Assembly (NCBI GenBank): GCA_947589485.1
Contig: CANQBK010000002.1
Span: 1 to 64,000, forward strand
DNA length: 64,000 nt
From: an uncultured Clostridia bacterium
Lineage (GTDB): Bacteria; Bacillota; Clostridia; Oscillospirales; Acutalibacteraceae
Direction of reading: 5' to 3'
Both the position numbers and the translations under genes were made by a program. This document shows, piece by piece, positions 1 to 7,557 of the stretch; position 1 is the stretch's first letter, and each line of letters starts with the position of its first letter. The notes under the pieces were generated by a model. That model had not been told where the DNA came from. It ran no database searches and saw only the letters and a program-made list of their open reading frames with translations.

Positions 1-321
1 ACAGAGTTTTCGACTAACCCGACAGAGCCTTCGACCAATCCGACAGAGTTTTCGACTAACCCGACAGAGCCTTCGACTAACCCGACAAACGCTCCGACGA
101 ACGCTTTGACAACTCAGCCGACAAGCTCAGCCGACGTATCTCTCAACGCAAAAGGCGAGTCTAAAGAGCAAAATTCTGCGGGTGAATCTCAGGGCAAGGG
201 TGACAACGTGTATACCGGCGAAAACAGAGAGCTTGTTACGGTTATTATATGCGCGTTTGTCGTTTCCGCCGCATTTATTGTAGGTATTGGATTGCGGCGC
301 AGAAAAGAAACTGATGATTGA
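1..321 (+). CDS. C-terminal end of a repeat-rich, membrane-anchored surface protein (partial)
   Basis: The reading frame is open from base 1, so the N-terminus lies outside the window. The first 30 or so residues are an imperfect 7-residue repeat alternating TEPSTNP and TEFSTNP, a Thr/Pro-rich stalk of the kind that spans the cell wall. A Ser/Gln/Glu-rich linker follows, then YTGENREL, one hydrophobic helix of about 20 residues and a basic tail (LRRRKETDD). This arrangement is typical of cell-surface proteins of Clostridia that end in a TG(D/E)xxxL membrane anchor; a strict LPXTG motif is absent. The function of the exported part cannot be seen. The ORF-track start at 106 (TTG) is only an internal codon. 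Confidence 0.75.
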   Translation, partial: TEFSTNPTEPSTNPTEFSTNPTEPSTNPTNAPTNALTTQPTSSADVSLNAKGESKEQNSAGESQGKGDNVYTGENRELVTVIICAFVVSAAFIVGIGLRRRKETDD

Positions 322-834
322 TTTTACACGAACAGCCATTCGCTTTTAACGCGTGTTTTTGCCTGTTTCGCTGTTGCATAGATTTGTCTCGGCAGGTCTT
401 ATCGGCGATAGGGGTTCGAGCGGCGACCGCGCGGAAAGAAGCCGGTAAAGAATCAAGGGGCTGTCGCAGTAAGAAAAGCGGCAGCCCAAAAAAATATTCA
501 AAAAAATAACAGCCGGACTATGAAAAATCCGACTGTTGGTGTAAAATAGAAGTATGCACAAACACAACTATTTACAAAAAGATTATACAACAAACGGAAT
601 AGAAAAGCAACTAAAAATTCCGTTTGAAACAGGGCAACCGTGTAGGTTTACAATTGATATGTTACAGTAAGCAAAAATAACAGCAAATAGGAAAAAACTG
701 TGGGGCGATATTTATATGGAATAAACTTATAAATTATGTTTTTGACTTTATTTCAAACAGTTTGATAATTTTTCGTAAAAAAATATTGCGCACAACAAAA
801 GCTGAGCGCAATATTATAACAGCAATTTTGCTTA
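322..834. other. Intergenic region with three stem-loops, no convincing gene
   Basis: About 500 bases between the surface-protein gene and the tRNA. Three stem-loops can be paired by eye: GGGCTGTCGC/GCGGCAGCCC at 458-487, AACAGCCGGA/TCCGACTGTT (one mismatch) at 508-537, and a perfect 10-bp repeat CAAACGGAAT/ATTCCGTTTG at 591-626. The listed ORFs here lack credible ribosome sites and look random. The first hairpin could help end transcription of the surface-protein gene, but no T-run follows it. Confidence 0.5.
776..816 (-). terminator. Rho-independent terminator of the tRNA-Arg gene
   Basis: A perfect 10-bp stem AATATTGCGC/GCGCAATATT (782-791 with 806-815) is followed, on the minus strand, by a run of seven T. 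It lies about 20 bases past the tRNA 3' end. Confidence 0.8.
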
Positions 835-911
835 TGGCGTCGCTAAGAGGATTCGAACCTCCGACCTACCGCTTAGGAGGCGGTCGCTCTATCCGGCTGA
901 GCTATAGCGAC
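835..911 (-). tRNA. tRNA-Arg (anticodon CCU)
   Basis: The minus strand folds into a full cloverleaf. Acceptor arms GTCGCTA and TAGCGAC pair over 7 bp, the discriminator base is G and CCA is encoded. The D-arm carries AGCTCAGCCGGATAGAGC, the anticodon stem is ACCGC/GCGGT with loop CTCCTAA (anticodon CCT, reading AGG), and the T-arm contains GTTCGAATC. It stands alone, with its own promoter and terminator. No attachment-site duplication or integrase is visible beside it. Confidence 0.97.
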
Positions 912-983
912 GTATAACATTAATATTCGGACTTATTAATTTAAATAAGATAATTAAGTGTTTTCCGAATAACAAACACTAAT

Positions 984-1012
984 ATTTTACAATTTTAATT
1001 TTAGCTTGTCAA
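984..1012 (-). promoter_or_regulatory. Promoter, TTGACA-17-TAAAAT, reading toward the tRNA
   Basis: On the minus strand TTGACA (1012-1007) and TAAAAT (989-984) are separated by 17 bases. Transcription would start about 65 bases upstream of the tRNA 5' end, leaving a leader for RNase P to remove. Confidence 0.6.
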
Positions 1013-1074
1013 GAGTTTGAGCAAAAAAATTGACAATTTCTTTGTCGTCGTATTAATCTCATAATAATACTGCG

Positions 1075-1103
1075 TTGTAATCAGCCATACAGTATGGTAT
1101 AAT
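1075..1103 (+). promoter_or_regulatory. Promoter, TTGTAA-17-TATAAT, for the DUF1349 gene
   Basis: TTGTAA at 1075-1080 and a perfect TATAAT at 1098-1103 are separated by 17 bases, about 60 bases ahead of the ATG at 1167. Confidence 0.65.
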
Positions 1104-1166
1104 CGAAAAAAGACATATATTTAACTAAATGAAAAAATTAATTTGGGAGCGGTTGAAGAAGATATT

Positions 1167-1766
1167 ATGGATATGAACGCATTTAAATGGATAAGAGAAC
1201 CGAAGATTTATCATATTGACAGCGAACGTGTTGAAATTGTCACCGAACCGTATACCGACCTTTGGCAAAGAACTTATTACCGATTTAGGAATGATAATGC
1301 GCCGGTTTTACAAATGGAAACCGACAAGAAGTTTTTCAGTTTTGTGGTAAAAACAGATTTTTCCGACAGCCGTCACCGTTTTGACCAGTGCGGTATTGTA
1401 ATGTATTTAGACAGCGAAAATTGGCTGAAGTGTTCCGTTGAGTATGAAAACGGTAAATTTAGTCAATTGGGCAGTGTCGTGACTAATGACGGATATTCCG
1501 ATTGGGCAACGGCTCCTGTTCCTGCCGATGTAAAAACCATGTGGTACCGTTTCAGCCGCAGGGAGGACGATTACCGTATGGAATATTCTGAAGATGGTGT
1601 ACATTTTAATCAAATGCGTATTTGCCATATAAAAAAGGGGGACGGAAAAATAACTTTCGGCATATATGCCTGCTCTCCGGAAAATTCTTCATTCAAGGCT
1701 GTTTTTACCGATATGGAGCTCACCGAATGTCAATGGAGAGCCCATGACGGACAACAGCCCGATTGA
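1167..1766 (+). CDS. DUF1349 domain protein (concanavalin-like beta-sandwich)
   Basis: About 199 residues, beginning MDMNAFKWIREP. The run of aromatic and polar motifs (WQRTYYRF, DQCGIVMYLDSENWLKCSVEY, WYRFSRREDDYRMEYSEDG, FGIYACSP) is characteristic of DUF1349, a jelly-roll fold found in enolase-regulation proteins and beside carbohydrate-active enzymes. No signal peptide is present, so it should be cytoplasmic; the ligand is unknown but carbohydrate binding is plausible. I chose the ATG at 1167, which has GAAGAAG just upstream, over the TTG at 1143 in the ORF track. It is a single-gene unit with its own promoter and a strong terminator. Confidence 0.8.
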   Translation: MDMNAFKWIREPKIYHIDSERVEIVTEPYTDLWQRTYYRFRNDNAPVLQMETDKKFFSFVVKTDFSDSRHRFDQCGIVMYLDSENWLKCSVEYENGKFSQLGSVVTNDGYSDWATAPVPADVKTMWYRFSRREDDYRMEYSEDGVHFNQMRICHIKKGDGKITFGIYACSPENSSFKAVFTDMELTECQWRAHDGQQPD

Positions 1767-1803
1767 TGAGAATTACTATTTCTTTTACTGAAGCAAAATA
1801 CTG

Positions 1804-1831
1804 AAAGAGCCGGGAAATCGGCTCTTTTTTT
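1804..1831 (+). terminator. Rho-independent terminator after the DUF1349 gene
   Basis: Stem AAAGAGCCG/CGGCTCTTT with a 6-base loop, running into a T-tract. Confidence 0.9.
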
Positions 1832-1895
1832 ATCCGAAACAATGTGGTGTTTTCACGTACTATATGCACCGAATACCGCTTTTTTGTTTACAGTC

Positions 1896-1922
1896 AAAAA
1901 GGCAGCCGTTTAATCGGCTGCC
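1896..1922 (-). terminator. Terminator hairpin downstream of the 6S RNA gene
   Basis: Perfect 8-bp stem GGCAGCCG/CGGCTGCC (1901-1908 with 1915-1922). The T-run lies on the minus-strand side, so it serves leftward transcription. Confidence 0.65.
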
Positions 1923-1947
1923 CGTGAAATTAAAATTTTTATTTCAT

Positions 1948-2135
1948 AAAAAAATCCGCCCAACCGTCTGCGTCTATAATAACCTGCCTACAGAGATAAG
2001 CAGGTGGGTACTCTCCTTATGATTTCATACTCCCTTCGTCCGTTAAAAAACGGGAGGTCTGAAGTCCGTCACAAGAGCCGAGTTCCCGATTTAAAAGGTG
2101 TAGGGTTATAAAGACGCATACACGAATTGGGCAGA
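1948..2135 (-). ncRNA. ssrS: 6S RNA (SsrS)
   Basis: On the minus strand the ends close into a long stem: CTGCCCAA pairs with TTGGGCGG and TGCGTC with GACGCA, and a T-run follows the 3' end. Between them are blocks I recognise from Firmicutes 6S RNAs: TTATAACCCTACACC and CGGGAACTCGG on the 5' side, ACCTCCCG in the apical part, and GAGAGTACCCACCTGC on the 3' side. 6S RNA binds the housekeeping RNA polymerase holoenzyme by mimicking an open promoter. It represses many promoters in stationary phase. The 83-aa ORF drawn across it (2017..2268) is spurious. The exact 5' end is estimated. Confidence 0.87.
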
Positions 2136-2264
2136 AAATATAAACAATAAAATTATTTTTTGTATCTTTATTATATAACATATATTTAAAAAAATCAATA
2201 GTAAATTTTATCTTAATGTCAAAAAATAAAGATACACGTATTTTATGTATGTTTAAATAGGGTA

Positions 2265-3023
2265 TCACGATTTTCCAAATTCCGGGTATCTTTTAAGAGT
2301 TTCCTCCATTGTACCGTCAAAAGCGACCTTTCCTTTTTCAAGATAAATACATCTGTCACAGAAGTCCTGAATATCACGGTTGTGTGAAACATATAATACG
2401 GTAATATCCTTTTTTATCATTTCATGTATTTTATCCTTACATTTTTTCTTGAAAGCCGCATCTCCGACACTCAACGCTTCATCAATAACAAGAATATCGG
2501 GATTTGTATTGATATTGATTGCGAAACCGAGCCGCACTTTCATACCGGACGAATATGTTCTGACCGGCTGGTCTATATATTCCCCAAGGTCTGCAAATTC
2601 TATTACCTTTTCTTCTATTTCCTTTATCTCGTCATCTTTCATTCCGAGAACATAACCTTTGAAATATATATTCTCTCTGCCCGTCATATCACCGGAGAAT
2701 CCGGCGGTAAGTTCAAGCAGGGCGGAAACTCTTCCTTTGACATAAACATCACCGTCTGTCGGAAAACAAACGCCCGTTATCATTTTAAGAATAGTAGATT
2801 TACCCGCACCATTCTTTCCTATAAGGGCAACCGATTCTCCTTGGTGTATTTTAAATGTAACACCTGAAAGAGCCTGATGCTTTTTAAATTTTTTTGAATC
2901 GTAAAACAACGCCATAAACTGTTCACGGCTGTTTTTATAAAGCGTATACACTTTCGTTACATCATTAAACATTATTATAGGCTCGCCGTGTTCGTTTTTT
3001 ATTTCGGCTGTATTTTCGCTCAT
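2265..3023 (-). CDS. ABC transporter ATP-binding protein, polysaccharide/teichoic acid export type (TagH/Wzt-like)
   Basis: About 252 residues from the ATG at 3023 (MSENTAEIK), which has AAAGGA ten bases upstream; the ORF-track start at 3059 has no such site. Walker A is GKNGAGKST, the signature is YSSGM rather than LSGG, Walker B is ILVIDEAL, and an H-loop VSHN follows. The segment GRVSALLELTAGFSGDMTGREN is the hallmark of ATPases that drive export of teichoic acid or O-antigen. Such proteins normally pair with a TagG-type permease, but no permease lies nearby. The C-terminal carbohydrate-binding extension of Wzt is also missing. Either the partner is elsewhere or this is a leftover subunit. 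Confidence 0.88.
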   Translation of the reverse strand: MSENTAEIKNEHGEPIIMFNDVTKVYTLYKNSREQFMALFYDSKKFKKHQALSGVTFKIHQGESVALIGKNGAGKSTILKMITGVCFPTDGDVYVKGRVSALLELTAGFSGDMTGRENIYFKGYVLGMKDDEIKEIEEKVIEFADLGEYIDQPVRTYSSGMKVRLGFAININTNPDILVIDEALSVGDAAFKKKCKDKIHEMIKKDITVLYVSHNRDIQDFCDRCIYLEKGKVAFDGTMEETLKRYPEFGKS

Positions 3024-3182
3024 AAAATCAGTTTCCTTTCGGGCAATAAATTCAACCAAAGGTTGACGTGACGCAAAATTATCGTTTCATATTATTTTAA
3101 CCTTATAATAATTATTTGTCAACAAAATAAGCATAAAACAATATTCCCTAAATGACAATATTTTTGATTATTTTTGGTAAAA

Positions 3183-3725
3183 TTAAAATCTGTAACCGTC
3201 AATGCTTGGTTCTCCGCTCAGCAAAAGAACGGAACAGGCGGCAAGCAGAGGGTAGACCGGTATTTCACGGCTCAGTTTTACACTAAACTCGTGCGGTTCG
3301 ATAATATTTCCGTCAACTGTCTTTACACTTCTTTGAAGACTTATAAGTTTAGTGGGAAAATTTTTTATGCCGGAAACACTTATTGTATCGTGACCGGACA
3401 TCGAACAGCCGACAACCGATGAACCGCTGCCCTTTAATATTGTAAGAGCCTCTGCGTTGGAGGTATCGACTATGGGAATCATTGTTCCCATACTGATACT
3501 TGTGCGTACCCTGCACAGTGCTTTGCCAAAAACCATAATTCCGCTGCCGCACCGTATATCCGTAAGTGTATATGTTGTGACAATCAAAAATTTAGGATTT
3601 TGTTTTGTTTCGTATATTTTCGCTCCGTCGCACACAAACGCTCCGCCGCAGCCCGAACACGCCCTTATTACCGTGCGTGTAAGTACCTTTGAACCACAGT
3701 CACCGCATATAACTATTTTTTTCAT
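3183..3725 (-). CDS. Hypothetical protein with N-terminal zinc ribbon
   Basis: About 180 residues from ATG 3725, with AGGTG six bases upstream; the GTG at 3734 is the alternative. The first 30 residues carry CGDCG and CSGCG, a four-cysteine zinc-ribbon pattern. The rest is mostly beta-strand-like with many Ser/Gly/Ile/Val residues and a short hydrophobic C-terminal stretch (YPLLAACSVLLLSG). I do not recognise a family. It may be a nucleic-acid or protein-binding zinc ribbon. It is a single gene divergent from the rtcB leader. Confidence 0.6.
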   Translation of the reverse strand: MKKIVICGDCGSKVLTRTVIRACSGCGGAFVCDGAKIYETKQNPKFLIVTTYTLTDIRCGSGIMVFGKALCRVRTSISMGTMIPIVDTSNAEALTILKGSGSSVVGCSMSGHDTISVSGIKNFPTKLISLQRSVKTVDGNIIEPHEFSVKLSREIPVYPLLAACSVLLLSGEPSIDGYRF

Positions 3726-3778
3726 TTTGTTCACCTGAAAATATTATTACGAATTTGTAAAAAAATATTCCTAAATGT

Positions 3779-3807
3779 TTGACAAAGTTGTTTTTTTATG
3801 TTATCAT
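3779..3807 (+). promoter_or_regulatory. Promoter, TTGACA-17-TATCAT, upstream of the rtcB leader
   Basis: TTGACA at 3779-3784 and TATCAT at 3802-3807 are spaced by 17 bases. Initiation would give a leader of roughly 240 bases before rtcB. Confidence 0.75.
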
Positions 3808-3840
3808 TCATTTAATTTTTAGAAAAGGACGGTGAATTTT

Positions 3841-3921
3841 ATGACCATACTTTATTATACTTTTACTAACTTAATATACTTAAACGGAATGTGTGAAATT
3901 CACCTAAGCGGTAAACGTTAA
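3841..3921 (+). CDS. Possible 26-aa upstream ORF in the rtcB leader
   Basis: ATG at 3841 is preceded by AAAGGAC and GGTG and reads MTILYYTFTNLIYLNGMCEI, ending at TAA 3919-3921. It lies between the leader promoter and the terminator. A second mini-ORF, ATG CTT CTG TTT TAG (3988-4002), overlaps the 5' arm of the terminator. These are leader-peptide candidates only; length and composition alone do not prove translation. Confidence 0.3.
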   Translation: MTILYYTFTNLIYLNGMCEIHLSGKR

Positions 3922-3990
3922 TGTTTTTGATTCGGATACTTTCCTGTTTGTGTCAGCAATTAAGAACAAAACTTATACGGTGATTTTATG

Positions 3991-4017
3991 CTTCTGTTTT
4001 AGGACAGAAGTTTTTTT
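3991..4017 (+). terminator. Terminator hairpin between leader and rtcB
   Basis: CTTCTG/CAGAAG stem with an 8-base loop, followed by seven T. It stands 42 bases before the rtcB start, so full-length rtcB mRNA requires read-through from the promoter at 3779. Confidence 0.7.
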
Positions 4018-4058
4018 ATGCCCAAAATTCCTAAATAAATTTTACGAAAGGATAGTTT

Positions 4059-5252
4059 ATGATAATTTTAAAAGGAAAATATAACAGCGCAAAAGTTTTT
4101 ACAGATGTAATAGATGAAAATGCGGTTTCACAAATAATTGAACTGTTGAATCAACCGATTGCGCTTGATTCCAAAATACGCATTATGCCTGACGTTCACT
4201 CCGGAGTCGGCTGTACAATCGGAACTACAATGAAAATAACCGACAAAGCCGTACCAAACCTTGTCGGAGTAGATATAGGCTGTGGTATGGAAACCGTAAA
4301 AATAAAGGAGAAACATATTGAACCGCAAAAATTAGACAAAATCATTCGGGAAAAAATTCCGTCGGGATTTTCAATACGTTCAAAACCGCATAAATATGCT
4401 GAAATGATTGACCTGCTCGGTCTGTACTGTTTTGATAATATCAATGCTGAAAAGGCGGAAAAAAGCATAGGGACATTAGGCGGCGGAAATCATTTTATAG
4501 AAGTCGACAGAGGGAGCGACGGCTCAATTTACATCGTAATACACTCAGGGTCGCGTCACCTCGGCGTTGAGGTGGCGTCATACTACCAAAATGAAGCGTA
4601 CAGACGTTTGAAAAAGAACAGCGGTAAGGATATAGAAAAATTTATAGAAAAACTCAAGTCGGAGGGAAAGCAAAAAAGTATCCAATCGGAACTTAAAAAA
4701 CTTAACCTTTCGGATATTCCGAAAAATCTTGCATATACGGAAGGGGAGCTGTTCCGCCAATATATACACGATATGAAGCTGACGCAGAGTTTTGCCCTGA
4801 TCAACCGACAAGCAATGATGCACGAAATTATAAAGGGTATGAAACTTCACGTTACGGAACATTTCAGTACAATTCATAATTATATAGATACGGAAAGTAT
4901 GATTTTAAGAAAGGGCGCCGTGTCGGCAAATAAAGGCGAAAAATTGATTATACCCATCAATATGAGGGACGGAAGTCTTATATGTATCGGAAAAGGCAGT
5001 GAGGATTGGAACTTCTCTGCGCCGCACGGTGCGGGCAGGCTTATGTCACGCTCCTCCGCAAAAGAAAAATTCACCGTGTGCGAATTTAAAAAGCAAATGT
5101 CGGGAATATACACCACCTCCGTTGACCAAAGCACTCTTGATGAATGTCCTATGGCGTACAAATCAATAGACGACATTATAAATAATATTTCGGAAACGGC
5201 GGAGATTACCGACATTATAAAACCTATATACAATTTTAAGGCGGGAGCATAA
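4059..5252 (+). CDS. rtcB: RtcB-family RNA ligase
   Basis: 397 residues, the short bacterial form. RtcB joins RNA ends carrying 2',3'-cyclic phosphate or 3'-phosphate to 5'-OH using GTP and divalent metal. Family motifs are present in order: PDVHSGVG near residue 44, GVDIGCGM near 70, GGGNHFIE near 144 and HSGSRHLG near 164. RKGAVSANKG follows, then PHGAGRLMSR near 325, whose His is the residue that is guanylylated. Start ATG has GAAAGGATA upstream. No archease, RtcA or PrfH gene is adjacent. The unusual leader with a terminator suggests conditional expression. Likely role is repair of cleaved tRNA or rRNA. Confidence 0.93.
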   Translation: MIILKGKYNSAKVFTDVIDENAVSQIIELLNQPIALDSKIRIMPDVHSGVGCTIGTTMKITDKAVPNLVGVDIGCGMETVKIKEKHIEPQKLDKIIREKIPSGFSIRSKPHKYAEMIDLLGLYCFDNINAEKAEKSIGTLGGGNHFIEVDRGSDGSIYIVIHSGSRHLGVEVASYYQNEAYRRLKKNSGKDIEKFIEKLKSEGKQKSIQSELKKLNLSDIPKNLAYTEGELFRQYIHDMKLTQSFALINRQAMMHEIIKGMKLHVTEHFSTIHNYIDTESMILRKGAVSANKGEKLIIPINMRDGSLICIGKGSEDWNFSAPHGAGRLMSRSSAKEKFTVCEFKKQMSGIYTTSVDQSTLDECPMAYKSIDDIINNISETAEITDIIKPIYNFKAGA

Positions 5253-5290
5253 AAATCTTTTCCGACAGTTTAGTATGTATTCTATTAATG

Positions 5291-5319
5291 TTGACCGAAA
5301 ATTCAATTTGTGTTATCAT
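5291..5319 (+). promoter_or_regulatory. Promoter, TTGACC-17-TATCAT, for proB-proA
   Basis: TTGACC at 5291-5296 and TATCAT at 5314-5319 have 17-base spacing. A short palindrome CGGCATTATGCCG follows in the leader before the proB start. Confidence 0.7.
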
Positions 5320-5373
5320 AAAACAGTAAGGTTTACGGCATTATGCCGAATTATATTTTTCGGAGAAATTTTT

Positions 5374-6177
5374 ATGAATACATTTCAAACAAGAAGAATA
5401 GTTGTAAAGGTCGGTACGTCCACATTGACGTATGAAAACGGACGCGTTAACCTGCGCAGAATGGAAATGCTGTGTAAGGTTTTGAGTGATTTGCACAACA
5501 GCGGAAAGCAGATAATACTTGTAAGCTCGGGAGCAATAGGTGTAGGCGTCGGGAAGCTGAAACTTTCCCGACGACCGACCGAAACCCGTTACAAACAGGC
5601 TTTGGCGGCTGTCGGGCAGTGTGAAATAATGTTCCTGTACGACAAATTTTTCGGTGAATACAACAATTCGGTAGCGCAGGTTCTTATGACGAAAAACATA
5701 ATAACAAATGACCATTCGCGTCAGAATGTTATAAATACATTCCAAACGCTTCTTGAAATGGGAATTATCCCCATAGTAAACGAAAATGACACCGTTGCGA
5801 TTGATGAGCTTGTAGGTGAAAACTTTGGAGATAATGATAATCTTTCCGCAATTGTTGCGGATATTTTGGGAGCCGATTTGCTTATTATACTTACCGATAT
5901 TGACGGTCTGTATGACTGTGACCCCAGGAAAAACGCCAACGCAAAGAAAATCCCTATCGTAACGCATATTGATGACGAAATCAGAAAAATGGCAGGCGGT
6001 TCGGGCTCAAACAGGGGGACGGGGGGAATGACCACAAAAATAACCGCAGCCGCCGTCGCAACTTCCGCAGGAATAAACTGTTGCGTTATGAGCGGTGAAA
6101 ATCCCCAAAATATTTACAGACTTATTGAGGGAGAGCAAATGGGAACTTTGTTTACAGCCGCCGAGGGCAGCGTATGA
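5374..6177 (+). CDS. proB: Glutamate 5-kinase
   Basis: 267 residues from ATG 5374, with GGAGA upstream; the ORF-track start at 5275 adds 33 residues that overlap the promoter. It phosphorylates glutamate to gamma-glutamyl phosphate, the first step of proline synthesis. Amino-acid kinase motifs: VVKVGTSTLT at the N-terminus, LVSSGAIGVGVGKL, PIVNENDTVA, GDNDNLSAIVA, ILTDIDGLYDCDP, and GTGGMTTKITAA. The C-terminal PUA domain of longer ProB proteins is missing, which is common in clostridial enzymes. It lies 128 bases before proA in the same direction, so the two form an operon. Confidence 0.95.
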   Translation: MNTFQTRRIVVKVGTSTLTYENGRVNLRRMEMLCKVLSDLHNSGKQIILVSSGAIGVGVGKLKLSRRPTETRYKQALAAVGQCEIMFLYDKFFGEYNNSVAQVLMTKNIITNDHSRQNVINTFQTLLEMGIIPIVNENDTVAIDELVGENFGDNDNLSAIVADILGADLLIILTDIDGLYDCDPRKNANAKKIPIVTHIDDEIRKMAGGSGSNRGTGGMTTKITAAAVATSAGINCCVMSGENPQNIYRLIEGEQMGTLFTAAEGSV

Positions 6178-6305
6178 TCGTATTGAACAAAACGAGAAGA
6201 ATAATATTAACTTATGACGTTATGTGAACCGAATGTATAGACATCGGCAGTGTTCTGTAAACGGTTCGCAGCGGACTTTTAATTTTTGACAGGGAGGATA
6301 TATTT

Positions 6306-7550
6306 ATGACTGTAATTGAGAAAATGGGCGCAAAAGCTAAAAAAGCATCGAAAATGCTTTCGATTGCGGGAGAAAAGAAAAATGACGCTCTTAAGGCAAT
6401 CGCAAAAGCTCTTACGGACAATGCCGAAAAAATTATTGAAGCAAACAAAATTGATCTTGAAAACGGCAGACAAAATAATCTGTCCGAGTCATTGCTTGAC
6501 AGGCTAATGCTTGACGACTCAAGAATAAAAGGAATTGCACAAGGCGTACTTGAGGTTGCCGCTCTTCCGGATCCGGTCGGCACCGTAATTTCGGGCGGCA
6601 AAAGACCAAACGGACTTGAAATAACGAAAGTTCGTGTTCCGATCGGGGTAATAGGAATAATATTTGAGTCCCGTCCGAATGTTACCGCCGACGCCGCAGT
6701 CCTTTGTCTTAAAAGCGGCAATGCGGTAATTCTTAGGGGCGGCAAGGAAGCAATAAACTCAAACAAATGTATAACCGGCATTATGCAAGACGCAATTGAA
6801 TCGGCAGGCTTGGACAGGAATTGTGTCCAGCTTATAGAGGATACATCGAGGCAGTCGTCGGTCGAACTTATGTGCCTTACGGATTATCTTGACGTTCTTA
6901 TTCCCCGTGGAGGAAAAGGTCTTATCCGTGCGGTTGTTGAAAATGCCAAAGTTCCTGTAATTGAAACGGGCGCGGGAAACTGTCATGTATATGTTGACGA
7001 AAGCGCGGACATAGATATGGCGGCAAATATTATCTACAACGCAAAAACATCTCGTCCGTCGGTATGCAATGCAATCGAAACCGTACTCGTACATAAAAAT
7101 ATAGCAGAAAAAGCCCTGCCCGTTATAAAGGCAAGGCTTGACGAAAAGAATGTTCAAATAAGAGGCTGTGACGAAACAAGAAAGATTTTGGGCGACAGCG
7201 TTATCCCCGCTGACGAAAGCGACTGGGAAACCGAATACGGCGATTATATTCTTGCCGTTAAGACAGTAAAGGATATTGATGAAGCAACGGAGCATATAGC
7301 GAAATATTCAACCGGTCACAGTGAGTGTATAATAACAAAAGACTATAAAAATGCAAAAAAATTTACGTCTGTTGTGGACTCGGCTGCCGTTTACGTCAAT
7401 GCCTCAACACGTTTTACAGACGGCGGAATGTTCGGACTTGGCGCAGAAATAGGTATTTCTACCCAAAAGCTGCATACAAGGGGTCCTATGGGCTTGAATG
7501 AGCTGACGTCTGTAAAGTTTATAATTGAGGGTGACGGTCAAGTAAGGTAA
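6306..7550 (+). CDS. proA: Gamma-glutamyl phosphate reductase
   Basis: 414 residues, the usual family length. It reduces gamma-glutamyl phosphate with NADPH to glutamate-5-semialdehyde, which cyclises toward proline. Visible motifs include VPIGVIGIIFESRPN, NAVILRGGKEA, and the active-site cysteine segment SRPSVCNAIETVLVH; the C-terminus has GAEIGISTQKLHTRGPMGL. The start has AGGGAGGA upstream. It is the second gene of proB-proA. No T-box or proline-specific leader was found in the intergenic region. ProC is not in the window. It converges closely with the gene at 7558. Confidence 0.96.
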   Translation: MTVIEKMGAKAKKASKMLSIAGEKKNDALKAIAKALTDNAEKIIEANKIDLENGRQNNLSESLLDRLMLDDSRIKGIAQGVLEVAALPDPVGTVISGGKRPNGLEITKVRVPIGVIGIIFESRPNVTADAAVLCLKSGNAVILRGGKEAINSNKCITGIMQDAIESAGLDRNCVQLIEDTSRQSSVELMCLTDYLDVLIPRGGKGLIRAVVENAKVPVIETGAGNCHVYVDESADIDMAANIIYNAKTSRPSVCNAIETVLVHKNIAEKALPVIKARLDEKNVQIRGCDETRKILGDSVIPADESDWETEYGDYILAVKTVKDIDEATEHIAKYSTGHSECIITKDYKNAKKFTSVVDSAAVYVNASTRFTDGGMFGLGAEIGISTQKLHTRGPMGLNELTSVKFIIEGDGQVR

Positions 7551-7557
7551 CGCCGTA

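Larger units (their letters stand above)
3814..4017 (+). ncRNA. Candidate structured leader / attenuator upstream of rtcB
   Basis: A transcript from the promoter at 3779 would contain a perfect 9-bp long-range pair, GGTGAATTT (3831-3839) with AAATTCACC (3896-3904). This pair encloses the start of a 26-codon ORF. A second near-copy of the first element, CGGTGATTTTATG (3978-3990), could compete for the same AAATTCACC and lies directly before a terminator hairpin (3991-4017). It matches no riboswitch class that I recognise. It could be an attenuation device for rtcB or a free-standing small RNA. Confidence 0.45.

Noticed and set aside
318-567. Small ORFs on both strands after the surface-protein gene
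   Set aside because: No ribosome sites; composition is that of random hairpin-rich DNA.
835-911. Integration site of a mobile element at the tRNA
   Set aside because: No integrase gene and no duplicated tRNA 3' end is seen on either side.
2017-2268. 83-aa minus-strand ORF after the ABC ATPase gene
   Set aside because: It lies across the 6S RNA and has no ribosome site or family resemblance.
6178-6305. T-box or amino-acid riboswitch between proB and proA
   Set aside because: The spacer lacks the T-box sequence and a terminator.
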